DNA of 53,373 bases from Lachnospiraceae bacterium. GTDB lineage: Bacteria; Bacillota; Clostridia; Lachnospirales; Lachnospiraceae. The stretch's first letter is position 1. Every line of letters starts with the position of its first letter. Both the position numbers and the translations under genes were made by a program. The notes below the pieces were generated by a model. It worked only from the letters and a program-made list of their open reading frames with translations. It had not been told where the DNA came from and did no database searches. Below, one piece after another: positions 42,545-51,920 of this stretch. The stretch spans positions 1 through 53,373 of the forward strand of contig JAAWKU010000006.1 in assembly GCA_022797535.1 (NCBI GenBank), read 5' to 3'.

Positions 42545-44554
42545 TCACACACTCGGCCGTTCTAACAGGGGCTGCAGAAATGTGGAGGGAAGCCTGGGGC
42601 GCTCTCTGGTACCGGTCTGGTACAGGAGTTCCAGGCTGTCCCTGGCCCTGGTCATCCCCACATAGAAAAGGCGCCGCTCCTCCTCTAAGAGAGAATCCGT
42701 GACAGTGATTCCCCTTTTCAGCTTCGGGATATTTCCCTCGTTGACATCCATCAGGAATACCCTGTCATATTCCAGGCCCTTAGCGGCATGCATGGTTAAA
42801 ATGTGAATGCCCTTTTTTTGCGCGCCGTTACTGTCAATGCCTGCGCCTCCTTCTCCGCTTTCCCTGCCTGCTGTACACGCACTTCTGCCTTTCCGAGACA
42901 GCTGAAGCGCCGTACTCTTCTGGCAGCGCTCCCACTCCTGAAAATCCCTGTGTCCCGCACAGTCTTCCTCCAGCCAGTCCAGTATCTCCAGCCAGTTCTC
43001 CAGCAGTTCACGGTTGTCTCCCGCCCTGCATCGCAGGAATTCCTCATATCCAAAGCCCCTTCGAATAAAGGTGATGCCCAGTTCCAGAGAAAACCGCCGC
43101 AGCTGCTCCAGCTTTCTTTCAAACTGTTCCATATCTCTCACAGCGTCCGGATTCTGGTAATAAGTTCCGCTGTAATACTTCTTTATGCGTCCGAAATCTA
43201 CCATGGGACGATCCAGTGCCTCCCTGCCCACCCGCAGTCTGGGACGGTTCAAGATCCGCAGAAAAAGCTGCCGTTCCCGACATCCGTAAGCCGCCCGAAA
43301 ATAGTCCATCACGTCCCTTACCACAAAGTGTTCATAAATATTTCCCGGTTTTTCCCTGACTACAAAGGGAATTCCCGCCTGCATCAGTTCCGCCCCGAAG
43401 GCGGCCAGCAGACTTCCCGTACGAAACAGGACGGCCCACCGGTCCAATTCTGAGGACGTCCTGCCCCGGCACTGGGACAGCACATAGGCCCTCTCCTCCC
43501 TGCCTCCCGCAAATTCCATAAGCTGCACTTTCCCTTCGGAATCCCTGTTGGAAGCAAGCTGCTTTTCCATTCGCTGCCGATTGCAGGCAATAACCTTGGC
43601 AGATGCCTCCACCACCTTCGTAGCACATCGGTAATTCCTGCCCAGCACCACATGGGCTATCTGATCTTGTGTTCCAACAGCACAAACCGGTTCTAAATAT
43701 TCCTCCATAAACTTCCTCATAATGCCGGGGTCCGCCCCCCGAAACCCATAGATCGCCTGATCATCATCCCCCACGGCAAAAAGATTCCCTCCCTTGGGAT
43801 AGAGCAATTTCAGAATCTCATACTGCACAGGGTTGCAGTCCTGAAACTCGTCCACCAGCATATAAGGGTAACGGCTTCGCCAATACTGTAACAGACCCGC
43901 ATCCCGACTCAGTTCCCGGGCAGTCAGCACCAGCAAGTCGTCCAGATCCAGTTGCCTGCGCTGTTCTTTCTCCTTTTCAAACCCTCGCAGGATCTCACCA
44001 TAGCACTCCCCCCAGGGTTCCCACAACTGACCAATGGCTTCCTGCTCTCTGCCTGTGTTTTTATCAAAACTGATGGCGGAAAGCACACGTCTTACATCCT
44101 CCTGACCTATTGGGTCAAAATATTTATCCTCTATCCCCCGCCAAGTTTTTATTTCTTTCAGCAGGGGATAGATCAGTTTCTCCTTTTCTGCCTCACCTAT
44201 TATACAATAACGAGTATATTTCTCGGAACTTTTAAGGATCTGATAAAAGAAAGAATGAAAGGTTCCAAAACTGACCTGCCCGAACCGGGCATCCCTGGAA
44301 CAGGGAAACTTTTCCGACATTTTCAGATATCTTCTTTGCATGGAGCGGGCTGCCTCCCTGGTGAAGGTGATCACCAGGATTTGGCCCGGAGGAATCTGCC
44401 GCTCCTGTACCAGATACAGGACGCGGCTGGTCAGCACATGAGTCTTGCCTGAACCGGGACCCGCCGTTACCAGCATGGGGCCCGCCCCATGCGTTACCGC
44501 TTTGCACTGTTCTACACTGAGACCTGCACAAATCTCCCACGTCGGCCTATGCAT
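42545..44554 (-). CDS. UvrD/PcrA-type superfamily 1 DNA helicase
   Basis: This ATP-driven 3'-5' DNA helicase has 669 residues from the ATG at 44554. The motifs are Walker [17 protein letters not shown] (about 31), ITFTREAA, Walker [35 protein letters not shown], the NYRC motif, [27 protein letters not shown] and [20 protein letters not shown]. It is shorter than PcrA (about 720) and lacks the extended C-terminal tail, so a separate UvrD-like subgroup is possible. The start overlaps the gltX end by 8 nt (ATGCATAG), pointing to translational coupling. The ribosome-binding site is weak. Confidence 0.9.
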   Translation of the reverse strand: MHRPTWEICAGLSVEQCKAVTHGAGPMLVTAGPGSGKTHVLTSRVLYLVQERQIPPGQILVITFTREAARSMQRRYLKMSEKFPCSRDARFGQVSFGTFHSFFYQILKSSEKYTRYCIIGEAEKEKLIYPLLKEIKTWRGIEDKYFDPIGQEDVRRVLSAISFDKNTGREQEAIGQLWEPWGECYGEILRGFEKEKEQRRQLDLDDLLVLTARELSRDAGLLQYWRSRYPYMLVDEFQDCNPVQYEILKLLYPKGGNLFAVGDDDQAIYGFRGADPGIMRKFMEEYLEPVCAVGTQDQIAHVVLGRNYRCATKVVEASAKVIACNRQRMEKQLASNRDSEGKVQLMEFAGGREERAYVLSQCRGRTSSELDRWAVLFRTGSLLAAFGAELMQAGIPFVVREKPGNIYEHFVVRDVMDYFRAAYGCRERQLFLRILNRPRLRVGREALDRPMVDFGRIKKYYSGTYYQNPDAVRDMEQFERKLEQLRRFSLELGITFIRRGFGYEEFLRCRAGDNRELLENWLEILDWLEEDCAGHRDFQEWERCQKSTALQLSRKGRSACTAGRESGEGGAGIDSNGAQKKGIHILTMHAAKGLEYDRVFLMDVNEGNIPKLKRGITVTDSLLEEERRLFYVGMTRARDSLELLYQTGTRERPRLPSTFLQPLLERPSV

Positions 44555-46004
44555 TCCGCAACAATTCAACGCCCTTGCGGATGCGGCGCAGGGTCTCTTC
44601 CTTGCCCAAAATCTCCATGATCTCCGTGGCTCCGGCAGGCGTCATCTGTTTACCGGACACAGCGGTACGCAAAGGCCACATTACATAGCCGTTCTTACAG
44701 CCTTTCCGCTCCACATAAGCGCTCAGTGTCTGATAGAGTCCATCATTGCTGTAATCCTCCTGGTCCTCCAGGATGGGAAGCACTTCCGTCAGTACCTCCA
44801 GTGAGGAGGCAGCATCCGTCTTCATCTTCTTGTGGGTATACATGGCCACATCATACTCCGGCAACTCCGCGAAGAAATCCACCAACCCGGCAATATCAGG
44901 AAATACTTCAATACGTGTCTTGACCATGGACGCAATCTTTTTCAGATCAAACGCCCCGGGTAACGCCTCCTTCAGATAAGGTTCCGCCATCTCATAGAAC
45001 AGTTCTAAATCCATAGACTTGATATACTCGCTGTTCATCCAGCGCAGTTTTACGATGTCAAACACCGCAGGGGACTTGCTGATGCGATGGTAGTCAAAGT
45101 TCTCAATCAGTTCCTGCAGGGTAAAAATCTCCCGGTTATCCTCCGGGCTCCAGCCCAGCAACGCGATATAGTTGATAATAGCCTCTGTCACGAATCCCTG
45201 CTCCAGCAAGTCCTCGAAAGAAGAATGGCCGCTTCTCTTGGACAGTTTCTTGTGATTCTCATCAGTAATCAAAGGCAGATGAATATATACCGGCACTTGC
45301 CAGCCAAACGCATCATACAGACGCACATATTTGGGGGAAGAAGATAAATACTCATTGCCCCGCACCACATGAGTGATATGCATGGTATGGTCATCCACCA
45401 CATTGGCAAAATTGTAGGTGGGAAACCCATCCGACTTAATCAGGATCATATCATCCAGTTCACTGTTTTCCACCGTAATATCACCGTAGAGTTCATCGTG
45501 GAAAGTGGTACTCCCCTCATTCGGGATATTCTGCCGGATCACAAAAGGCCTGCCCTCCGCCAGATTGGCTTCCACTTCCTCCCGGGACAGCCCCAGGCAG
45601 TGCTTGTCGTAGATCGTGATTTCCTTGCCCTCTACCACCTCTGTTTTCAAAGAAGCCAGGCGTTCCCTGTCGCAGAAGCAATAATAGGCCTCGCCCTTGT
45701 GGACGAGATCTTCCGCATATTTCATATAGATGCCCGTTTTCATGCGCTCACTCTGCACATAGGGGCCATAGCCGCCATCCTTGTCCGGTCCTTCGTCGTG
45801 TAACAGTCCGGTCTTTGCCATGGTACGGTAAATGATCTCTATGGCACCATCCACAAAGCGCTCCTGGTCCGTATCCTCAATGCGCAGCATAAAATCTCCC
45901 CCGGCATGCTTGGCAATTAAAAATTCATACAACGCCGACCGCAGGTTCCCCACATGCATCTTCCCGGTGGGGCTGGGAGCATATCTGGTTCTTATCTTCT
46001 CCAT
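44547..46004 (-). CDS. gltX: Glutamyl-tRNA synthetase
   Basis: This enzyme charges tRNA-Glu, and possibly tRNA-Gln in organisms that use the amidotransferase route. The 485-residue protein is full length. The class I HIGH motif is [11 protein letters not shown] (residues 11-21), and KMSKS is represented by KKLSKRSG (about 250). The core also has [12 protein letters not shown], and the C-terminal helical anticodon domain is intact. A GGAGAG site precedes the ATG. No T-box is evident in the 179 bp upstream, which instead contains a direct repeat. Confidence 0.94.
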   Translation of the reverse strand: MEKIRTRYAPSPTGKMHVGNLRSALYEFLIAKHAGGDFMLRIEDTDQERFVDGAIEIIYRTMAKTGLLHDEGPDKDGGYGPYVQSERMKTGIYMKYAEDLVHKGEAYYCFCDRERLASLKTEVVEGKEITIYDKHCLGLSREEVEANLAEGRPFVIRQNIPNEGSTTFHDELYGDITVENSELDDMILIKSDGFPTYNFANVVDDHTMHITHVVRGNEYLSSSPKYVRLYDAFGWQVPVYIHLPLITDENHKKLSKRSGHSSFEDLLEQGFVTEAIINYIALLGWSPEDNREIFTLQELIENFDYHRISKSPAVFDIVKLRWMNSEYIKSMDLELFYEMAEPYLKEALPGAFDLKKIASMVKTRIEVFPDIAGLVDFFAELPEYDVAMYTHKKMKTDAASSLEVLTEVLPILEDQEDYSNDGLYQTLSAYVERKGCKNGYVMWPLRTAVSGKQMTPAGATEIMEILGKEETLRRIRKGVELLRNA

Positions 46005-46052
46005 CTCTCCATTTCCTTTCTTAAATCAAGGTTCCGCCTATCCCTTTCCTCT

Positions 46053-46201
46053 ACACATTCCCGTGATCCATCTATGGCCGCTTAAGCGTCCTTATGCGGA
46101 TCGGTGTATCCTCCTGGAATTTCTGTTTACAATTCCACACATTCACTTACAGCACACATTCCCACACTTCCATCCGGGGCTGCTTAAGCGTCCCCATATG
46201 G
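46053..46201 (-). repeat. Direct repeat (about 47 bp, 101-bp offset) spanning the hydrogenase stop codon
   Basis: The first copy (46053-46099) and the second (46154-46201) share ACACATTCCC and, on the minus strand, GGACGCTTAAGC with similar flanks. The second copy contains the hydrogenase stop codon (TAA) and its last codons (Gly-Asp-Ala-stop); the first repeats Asp-Ala-stop in the same frame. It appears to be a tandem copy of the gene's 3' end. Confidence 0.6.
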
Positions 46202-47713
46202 TTCAGCATCTTGTTCAGAATTTTTCCGGGGTATCTGATCGTGAGCAGCCTCCTTGAATTTGCTCAGTTCCTTCGCCGCCTGTTCAAGAGCAATATTGGT
46301 TCCCGCACCTGCAATACAACCACCCGGGCAGGCCATGCCCTCGATCAGGCAACCATTCATCTTGCCCGCCTTGGCCAAGAGCAGCACTTTCTTGCACTCT
46401 GTCAAACTCTCCGCATGCTCAATGCGCACTTCCGTGCCGGGATAGTACGCTTTGATGCACGCCTCAATGGCGGAGGCCACACCCCCTGCCACGCCATAGC
46501 CCCGGCCTGCGGCAGTGGCGTCCTCCATATGATCCAGAGCCTGAATCTCCTCCACCAGGATGCCCCTGGCTTCAAACATACCCGCCAACTCTTCAAAAGT
46601 AATAACAAAATCCACATCTGAGCGTACCGTGGTGCGCATGGCCTCCAATTTCTTGGAGGCACAGGGACCGATAAATACCACCAGCGCGTCCGGATGATCC
46701 TCCTTGATCTTTCGGGCCGTAGCCACCATGGGAGTCAATTCCGGGCTGATCTTATCAATAGTTTCCGGGAAAAGATGCTCTGCCATCATTATCCAGGAAG
46801 GACAGCAGGAAGTCAGGCTGAACGCCTGCTGCCCCGTGGCAACTTCTTTCACATAGTGTTCCGCCTCCGCCATACAACCTGCATCCGCGCCAATGGCCGT
46901 CTCGTATACATCCGCAAATCCCAGTTCCTTCAAAGCCGTTTTGAACATATCCGGCGTCACCTTCGGACCAAACTGTCCCACAAAAGCCGGAGCCACCTGG
47001 GCAATCACACTTTTACCGGACTGCATGGCCCGGATCAGCTGAAAAATCTGGGATTTGTCAGCCACTGCGCCAAAGGGGCAACTCACCATACACTGCCCGC
47101 AGGACACGCACATGTGATTGTCAATTACCGCTCTGCCGTGGACATCACTCTTGATGGCCCCCAGGCCACAGGCCGCCTTACAGGGCCGCTCCCTGTGGGT
47201 GATTGCATCGTAGGGGCAGATTTCCTTGCACTTGCCGCACCTGATACATTTTTCCTGATCTATTACCGACTTTCCCTTGACAAAACGGATAGCCCCCCTG
47301 GGACACACAAGTTGGCAGGGATGGGCCACACAGCCCATACAGGTGTTAGTCACCTCATACATATTCTCGGGGCAGGCATTACAGGCTGAAGGGATCACCT
47401 GCATCAGAGGAGGCTCATAATATTTCTCGGCTATATTGCTCTCCTCCACCCCTTCAGTCAGGTGCCCTGGACGATTGCGGTTCTCCGGCCTCAGGCTCAT
47501 GCCCATGGCCAGCCGAATCCGCTCCCGGATGATAGCCCTGTCCCGGTACACACTCTCCCAGTACTCCGATTCCTCATAGTCCACCAGCTTATAAGGCAGG
47601 GCTTCCATATCGTCCCGCAGATTGGTAGAGGTATAAGCCAGATTGGCAACCTCCCGGAACACCATACGCCTGCGTTGACGGATCGGGGTATCAATTCCTC
47701 TCATACTGCTCAT
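46184..47713 (-). CDS. Monomeric [FeFe] hydrogenase
   Basis: The 509-residue protein (ATG at 47713, AGGAGA 8 nt upstream; the next ATG up, at 47719, is too close to the site) has an N-terminal helical region, then several [4Fe-4S] motifs: CNACPENM and CMGCVAHPCQLVCP (about 112-138), CIRCGKCKEICP and CVSCGQCMVSCP. The H-cluster domain follows. L1 is TSCCPSW (about 305), L2 reads IGPCASKKLE (usually MPCxxKxxE) and L3 is EGMACPGGCIAG. All four H-cluster cysteines (one each in L1 and L2, two in L3) are present, so catalytic H2 turnover is plausible. It probably oxidises reduced ferredoxin. The 42-bp-repeat coiled-coil gene ends 36 bp upstream on the same strand. Confidence 0.9.
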   Translation of the reverse strand: MSSMRGIDTPIRQRRRMVFREVANLAYTSTNLRDDMEALPYKLVDYEESEYWESVYRDRAIIRERIRLAMGMSLRPENRNRPGHLTEGVEESNIAEKYYEPPLMQVIPSACNACPENMYEVTNTCMGCVAHPCQLVCPRGAIRFVKGKSVIDQEKCIRCGKCKEICPYDAITHRERPCKAACGLGAIKSDVHGRAVIDNHMCVSCGQCMVSCPFGAVADKSQIFQLIRAMQSGKSVIAQVAPAFVGQFGPKVTPDMFKTALKELGFADVYETAIGADAGCMAEAEHYVKEVATGQQAFSLTSCCPSWIMMAEHLFPETIDKISPELTPMVATARKIKEDHPDALVVFIGPCASKKLEAMRTTVRSDVDFVITFEELAGMFEARGILVEEIQALDHMEDATAAGRGYGVAGGVASAIEACIKAYYPGTEVRIEHAESLTECKKVLLLAKAGKMNGCLIEGMACPGGCIAGAGTNIALEQAAKELSKFKEAAHDQIPRKNSEQDAEPYGDA

Positions 47714-47749
47714 AGGCATTTCTCCTGATTTTCATAATTTATTTCGGGA

Positions 47750-48562
47750 TTATGCAATCTGATCGAGCCGGTCTTTGATGGTCCGCAGCTGCTCCTCCAC
47801 TATATTAACGCGAATCGCTATCATTTCCTTTTCGTCATCAATCTTAGTCGTCTCTCTCAACTTTCGGTATAAATCAAGATGGCCTTCCGCGACACGCATA
47901 ATATTGGGGCGAATTTCGTTTTCCAAAGTCATCTTCATACCTGTCACATCATTGTCCAGCTTGCCAAGTTTTCCCTCAACCTTTTCCAATCCCGCTTCCA
48001 GATTATCCAACCGTTCCTCAAATTCTACAAACTTTGTCTCCAGGCTGTCAAGCCGTTTCTCGAACTCTACAAACCTCGTCTCCAGGCTGTCAAACCGTTT
48101 CTCGAACTCTACAAACCTTGTCTCCAGGCTGTCAAACCGTTCCTCGAATTCTACAAACCTTGTCTCCAGGCTGTCAAACCGTTCCTCGAACTCTACAAAC
48201 TTTGTCTCCAGGCTGTCAAACCGTTTCTCGAACTCTACAAACCTCGTCTCCAGGCTGTCAAACCGTTCCTCGAATTCTACAAACCTTGTCTCCAGGCTGT
48301 CAAACCGTTTCTCGAACTCTACAAACTTTGCTCCCAGGCTGTCAAGCCCTCCCTCGAACTCTGCAAACTTTGCTCCCAGGCCGTTAAGTCCTTCCTCGAA
48401 TTCTGCAAACTTTGTTCCCAGGCCGTTAAGTCCTCCCTCGAATTCTGCAAACTTTGTTCCCAGGCCATCAAGTCTCTCTGTAAGTCCGCCGAATTCCATA
48501 TCCAGCTTGTCCATTTTGCCAAGTTTCACTAGAATTAAATCCAGTTTTTCGCTCTCTGTCAT
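47750..48562 (-). CDS. Tandem-repeat coiled-coil protein
   Basis: The 270-residue protein is nearly all helix. After a short N-terminal part, residues 31-184 are eleven near-identical 14-residue units (such as FDSLETRFVEFEER and LDGLGTKFAEFEGG); two degenerate units follow. Each unit is two heptads with Phe or Leu at core positions a and d, making an unusually Phe-rich coiled coil. The C-terminal 65 residues form a non-repetitive helical domain ending in DRLDQIA. The first three or four units differ most from the rest. No signal peptide is seen. AAAGGAGGG precedes the start. The gene is directly upstream of the hydrogenase. Confidence 0.85.
   Translation of the reverse strand: MTESEKLDLILVKLGKMDKLDMEFGGLTERLDGLGTKFAEFEGGLNGLGTKFAEFEEGLNGLGAKFAEFEGGLDSLGAKFVEFEKRFDSLETRFVEFEERFDSLETRFVEFEKRFDSLETKFVEFEERFDSLETRFVEFEERFDSLETRFVEFEKRFDSLETRFVEFEKRLDSLETKFVEFEERLDNLEAGLEKVEGKLGKLDNDVTGMKMTLENEIRPNIMRVAEGHLDLYRKLRETTKIDDEKEMIAIRVNIVEEQLRTIKDRLDQIA
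48011..48472 (-). repeat. 42-bp tandem coding repeat (11 units)
   Basis: Eleven tandem copies encode the 14-residue coiled-coil unit, with a twelfth degenerate copy down to about 47969. Five units in the middle are nearly identical at DNA level, showing recent duplication. They are likely to vary in copy number between strains. All frames on the opposite strand stay open here because of the repeat. Confidence 0.85.
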
Positions 48563-48752
48563 AATGCGCCCTCCTTTAGTAAATGTCCTTTAGCAATCCT
48601 GTCCTCTACGCAGGAGACACAGAAAATATCCGCATTCACGTAATTACACCGCAAAAATCTCCTGCCTGTGTTCAGTTGCTCTCCGTTTGAATTCCAAGCA
48701 TAGATTTTCCGATGTACTGAAAAGAAGAAAGCCCCATCAAAAGTGAAAAGAA

Positions 48753-48771
48753 TATATGCTCTGAGCATATA
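48753..48771. promoter_or_regulatory. Perfect palindrome over the coiled-coil gene promoter
   Basis: TATATGCTCTGAGCATATA has 8-bp arms around CTG. It covers part of the -10 and the expected start point, so it could be an operator. No matching regulator can be named. Confidence 0.55.
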
Positions 48772-48797
48772 GTAGCATATACGAAAAAGAATTGCAA
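48769..48797 (-). promoter_or_regulatory. Promoter of the coiled-coil/hydrogenase operon
   Basis: The minus strand carries TTGCAA (48792-48797), 17 nt, and TACTAT (48769-48774). The leader to the coiled-coil start (48562) is about 200 nt and holds no gene I can support. Confidence 0.65.
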
Positions 48798-48832
48798 GCA
48801 AAAAATCTGCCTTTCCTGTTTTCCTTTCCCGA

Positions 48833-50851
48833 TCAATGTAAAAACAAACGCCCCACCTGGTAGACCAACGTGGTCACCCCCCAGGCCAGCGCCAGTTCAA
48901 AAGCAATCATCTTCAGCGTAAACCTCCAGGACCCACTCTCCTTTTTCACAGTTGCCACCGTGGCCACACAGGGCACATAAAGCAGGCAGAACAACATGAG
49001 GCAGTAAGCGTTCAGAGGGCCAAATCCAGGGTAAGCTGCCTGCACATTGGCTACAATAGTCTCCATACCTGCGGCGGAATTGGCGTTGGACACACCGAAC
49101 AATACAGCAAAACTGGACACCACCACCTCCTTGGCGGAGATACCAGAGAGAAGCGCCACCCCGATCTGCCACATGCCAAGGCCTGCCGGGGACAGCAGCG
49201 GCACCAGCAGCCGCCCGATCACGGCTCCAAAGCTGTCCGCCGGACTATCCACCATGCCACCAACGCCAAAATTCAATAAAAACCAGATCACAATGGAGGC
49301 AAGAAAAATGGTGGTCCCCGCCTTGGAAAGATAATCCCTGACTTTGTTCAGCACATAAATGCGGATGGTGCGGGCGTTGGGGCGCTTGTACTCCGGCAGT
49401 TCAATAAGCAGAGAATCGTTGGCCTTCCCCTTCTCCAGCTTATTGATCACCATGGCTGAAAGAATGGCCAGTACCATGCCCGCCACGTACAGGGAAAATG
49501 CCGTCAATCCTGCACAGTCCGGAAAAAACATGCCGGAAAACAGCACATAGATGGGCAGTCTGGCCGAACAGGACATAAAGGGAGTGATCAGCATGGTCTT
49601 GCGCCTGTCGCGCTCCGTCTCCAATGCCCGGGTGGCCATGATGGCAGGCACGGTACAGCCAAACCCCAGAATCATGGGCAGGAAAGCCTTTCCGGATAAT
49701 CCCACCCTGCCCATAACAGAGTCCATTACATAAGCCACTCTGGACATATAGCCGCTGTCCTCCAACACCGCCAGGGCCAGGAACAGAATGAAGATATTGG
49801 GCAGGAACGTCAGAATCCCGCCCACCCCGGCGATAATGCCGTCCACTACCAAAGACTGCAGCCATCCTGCCACCTGCATGGCCGTAAACAGATGGCTTAC
49901 GGAATCAGAGAAAATCTCCAGCCCCTGTTCAAACACCCCTTTTAGCAAATCACCCACCGTAAAGGTCAGGAAAAACACAAGGCACATAATCAGCAGGAAA
50001 ACAGGAACCCCAAGCACCGGATGGGTCAGCAGCCTGTCCGCCCTGTCGGTGGTGGCTGCCTTTCTTTCCCGGTGAAACAGGGTGTCCGCCACCACATGTT
50101 CAATATAAGCATACTTACATTGAATGATCTCTTTCTCGTAGCTGCGCTCCACCACATTGGCGGTGTAAATGGGATGTTCTTTGCGCACTTCCTCGTCATC
50201 CTCCAGCAGCTTAATGGCATGCCAGCGCACCGATGAATGCGTAGGGTAATGTGCCTGCATCATCACAGACAGCTTTGCGATCCTGTCCTCAATTTCCTGG
50301 GGGTAGTCCAAAATATATTCTTCCGCTCCCTCTTCATAATGGTGGATCACAGCGTGGAGCAGGATGTCCAATCCGGTGCGTCGGGCGGCGGACACGGGAA
50401 CCACCGGGATTCCGCCCAGCATCTCCGGAAGCCGGTGCAGGTCAATCTCCATGCCCCGCTCTTTCACAATATCCATCATGTTCAGGGCCAGCACCACAGG
50501 CTTACCCAGTTCCAGGAGCTGCAGAGTCAGATAAAGATTGCGCTCCAGGGAAGATGCGTCCACGATATTAATTATCACATCAATCCCATCGTCCATGACA
50601 CAATTCCGTGTGACTTTTTCTTCTATAGTATAACAGGTCAGGGAATAAATGCCCGGGGTATCCACCAGTCGGATTCCCATGCCCTCATACTCTGTCTCCC
50701 CCTCCACTTTCTCCACCGTGACCCCGGGCCAGTTGGCCACCTTCAGCCGGGATCCCGTCAAGGCGTTGAACAGGGTGGTCTTACCGCAGTTGGGATTGCC
50801 CACACAGGCCACATGAATATATTTTTTACCGGATATAGGTTGTTTTTCCAT
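48833..50851 (-). CDS. feoB: Ferrous iron transporter FeoB
   Basis: This inner-membrane GTP-dependent Fe(II) importer has 672 residues from the ATG at 50851 (GAGGAG upstream). The GTPase domain has G1 GNPNCGKTTLFN, G3 VDTPGIYSL and G4 NMMD. The transmembrane region has the paired gate motifs: GVGGILTFLPNIFILFLAL and the central LGFGCTVPAIMATRALE, then a second half. It follows feoA, 75 bp downstream. No feoC is visible. Confidence 0.94.
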   Translation of the reverse strand: MEKQPISGKKYIHVACVGNPNCGKTTLFNALTGSRLKVANWPGVTVEKVEGETEYEGMGIRLVDTPGIYSLTCYTIEEKVTRNCVMDDGIDVIINIVDASSLERNLYLTLQLLELGKPVVLALNMMDIVKERGMEIDLHRLPEMLGGIPVVPVSAARRTGLDILLHAVIHHYEEGAEEYILDYPQEIEDRIAKLSVMMQAHYPTHSSVRWHAIKLLEDDEEVRKEHPIYTANVVERSYEKEIIQCKYAYIEHVVADTLFHRERKAATTDRADRLLTHPVLGVPVFLLIMCLVFFLTFTVGDLLKGVFEQGLEIFSDSVSHLFTAMQVAGWLQSLVVDGIIAGVGGILTFLPNIFILFLALAVLEDSGYMSRVAYVMDSVMGRVGLSGKAFLPMILGFGCTVPAIMATRALETERDRRKTMLITPFMSCSARLPIYVLFSGMFFPDCAGLTAFSLYVAGMVLAILSAMVINKLEKGKANDSLLIELPEYKRPNARTIRIYVLNKVRDYLSKAGTTIFLASIVIWFLLNFGVGGMVDSPADSFGAVIGRLLVPLLSPAGLGMWQIGVALLSGISAKEVVVSSFAVLFGVSNANSAAGMETIVANVQAAYPGFGPLNAYCLMLFCLLYVPCVATVATVKKESGSWRFTLKMIAFELALAWGVTTLVYQVGRLFLH

Positions 50852-50926
50852 GATCTCCTCTTCTCCCCCAATCACAAACTTTTTTCCCAGACAGCAGAGA
50901 ACGCCGTTGTTTCATAATGCATTCCC

Positions 50927-51160
50927 TTATCCTTCCCGTGAGCATTCACTGACTTCAATATTGGAGGAGAGGTGCCTGCCCAGAGCCAGCCTGGTGCCCC
51001 GAACCTGAATAATCAGCGCGCCCCGCTTTTTGCGGTTTAATACCCTGATCCGGGTACCGTCATTGAGTCCCAGAGCCTGCAGCCTTCTGGTAACCGCCGC
51101 CTCCACAAACAGCCCTTCCACTATATATTCCAAATCCTTACGTGCCTCATATAATGTCAT
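50927..51160 (-). CDS. feoA: Ferrous iron transport accessory protein FeoA
   Basis: The 77-residue SH3-like protein works with FeoB. From the ATG at 51160 (AAGGCGG upstream) the conserved pattern includes RRLQALGLNDGTRIRVLNRKKRGALIIQVRGTRLALGR. The frame is open further upstream (to 51217). It is the first gene of feoAB, with its promoter at 51292-51320. Confidence 0.9.
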   Translation of the reverse strand: MTLYEARKDLEYIVEGLFVEAAVTRRLQALGLNDGTRIRVLNRKKRGALIIQVRGTRLALGRHLSSNIEVSECSREG

Positions 51161-51291
51161 ATATCTGCCGCCTTCTTTCACGCTCGTCTTTAACCCCTCT
51201 GCGCATCCCCCTCCCAAGAATCATTTCCCGCACGGGATGACAGATGTATCCATGACACAAACCTATCTTGTAAGTCGCCACTAACATGCTA

Positions 51292-51320
51292 ATTATAGCC
51301 TGCCTGCCTTAACCCGTCAA
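51292..51320 (-). promoter_or_regulatory. Promoter of feoAB
   Basis: The minus strand carries TTGACG (51315-51320), 17 nt, and a perfect TATAAT (51292-51297). Immediately downstream, TTAGCATGTTAG has two TTAG elements resembling half-sites of DtxR/IdeR-type regulators, in direct rather than inverted orientation, so iron control is a guess. Confidence 0.7.
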
Positions 51321-51332
51321 CAAAAAAGCGCA

Positions 51333-51359
51333 CAAAAAAAGATGTCTTCCGACATCTTT
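51333..51359 (-). terminator. Rho-independent terminator after the XRE gene
   Basis: A 9-bp stem AAAGATGTC / GACATCTTT with a 4-nt loop is followed by a run of T residues on the minus strand. It begins at the gene's stop codon. Confidence 0.85.
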
Positions 51360-51778
51360 CAGCAGACTCCGTTATTTCGCAGCGCCAGCTTGATCTCCTC
51401 GATCATATGGGCCACTTCATTCAAGGTCTTTACAATCTCGTTCATCCGCACTTTCTCCACATCATCGATAATGCCGTCCCTCATAATATCCACCAGATCC
51501 CGGGATATACTGTCCATGTCCTGAGCATACCCCAGAAACCGCAGTACCAATCGATCCAGCCTGGCACCCTCCTGTGAAGCAGGCTGCTCCTTCAGCAAAT
51601 AGTCTGTGGTCACATGGAACAGGCCGCTGATGGCCAACAGCTTATCAATCTCCGGGTAAGATGCGCCCAATTCCCATTTTGACACTGTCTGCCGGCTGAC
51701 CTGTAATGTCTCCGCCAGATACGCCTGAGACATCCCCGCCTGTGTGCGAAGCGCGTGTATCTTTTCCGCAAAACCCAT
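51359..51778 (-). CDS. XRE-family transcriptional regulator
   Basis: The 139-residue protein has an N-terminal helix-turn-helix (KIHALRTQAGMSQAYLAETLQVSRQTVSKWELGASYPEIDKLLAIS, about 5-50). A Lys/Glu-rich helical tail of about 75 residues follows, probably for oligomerisation or ligand response. AGGAGG lies 12 nt before the ATG. It stands alone between ppa and feoA, with its own terminator; the target genes are unknown. Confidence 0.85.
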   Translation of the reverse strand: MGFAEKIHALRTQAGMSQAYLAETLQVSRQTVSKWELGASYPEIDKLLAISGLFHVTTDYLLKEQPASQEGARLDRLVLRFLGYAQDMDSISRDLVDIMRDGIIDDVEKVRMNEIVKTLNEVAHMIEEIKLALRNNGVC

Positions 51779-51920
51779 TGTCGTCTTTATCCTCCTGTAA
51801 GTAGATTATCCATATATTACATGGGGGTACACCGACATTATTATAGCATTTTCCCCTGAAAATGAAAACCAACCGAAATGTACATTTTTTTACAATGGGT
51901 GCAACTGAAAGTTGCCCTGT

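Noticed and set aside
46005-46183. T-box upstream of gltX
   Set aside because: No specifier, no AGGGTGG-type antiterminator sequence and no terminator were found.
48011-48472. CRISPR-like array
   Set aside because: The units are contiguous, with no spacers, and encode a continuous coiled coil.
47775-48593. Plus-strand frames of 217 and 272 codons opposite the coiled-coil gene
   Set aside because: They are low-complexity by-products of the 42-bp repeat, which keeps several frames open.
48559-48801. An 80-codon minus-strand frame upstream of the coiled-coil gene
   Set aside because: It starts upstream of the promoter and overlaps the operator and leader; it has no ribosome-binding site and no family resemblance.
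51907-51919. Terminator after ppa
   Set aside because: A short GCAACT/AGTTGC stem exists, but no T-run follows on the minus strand.
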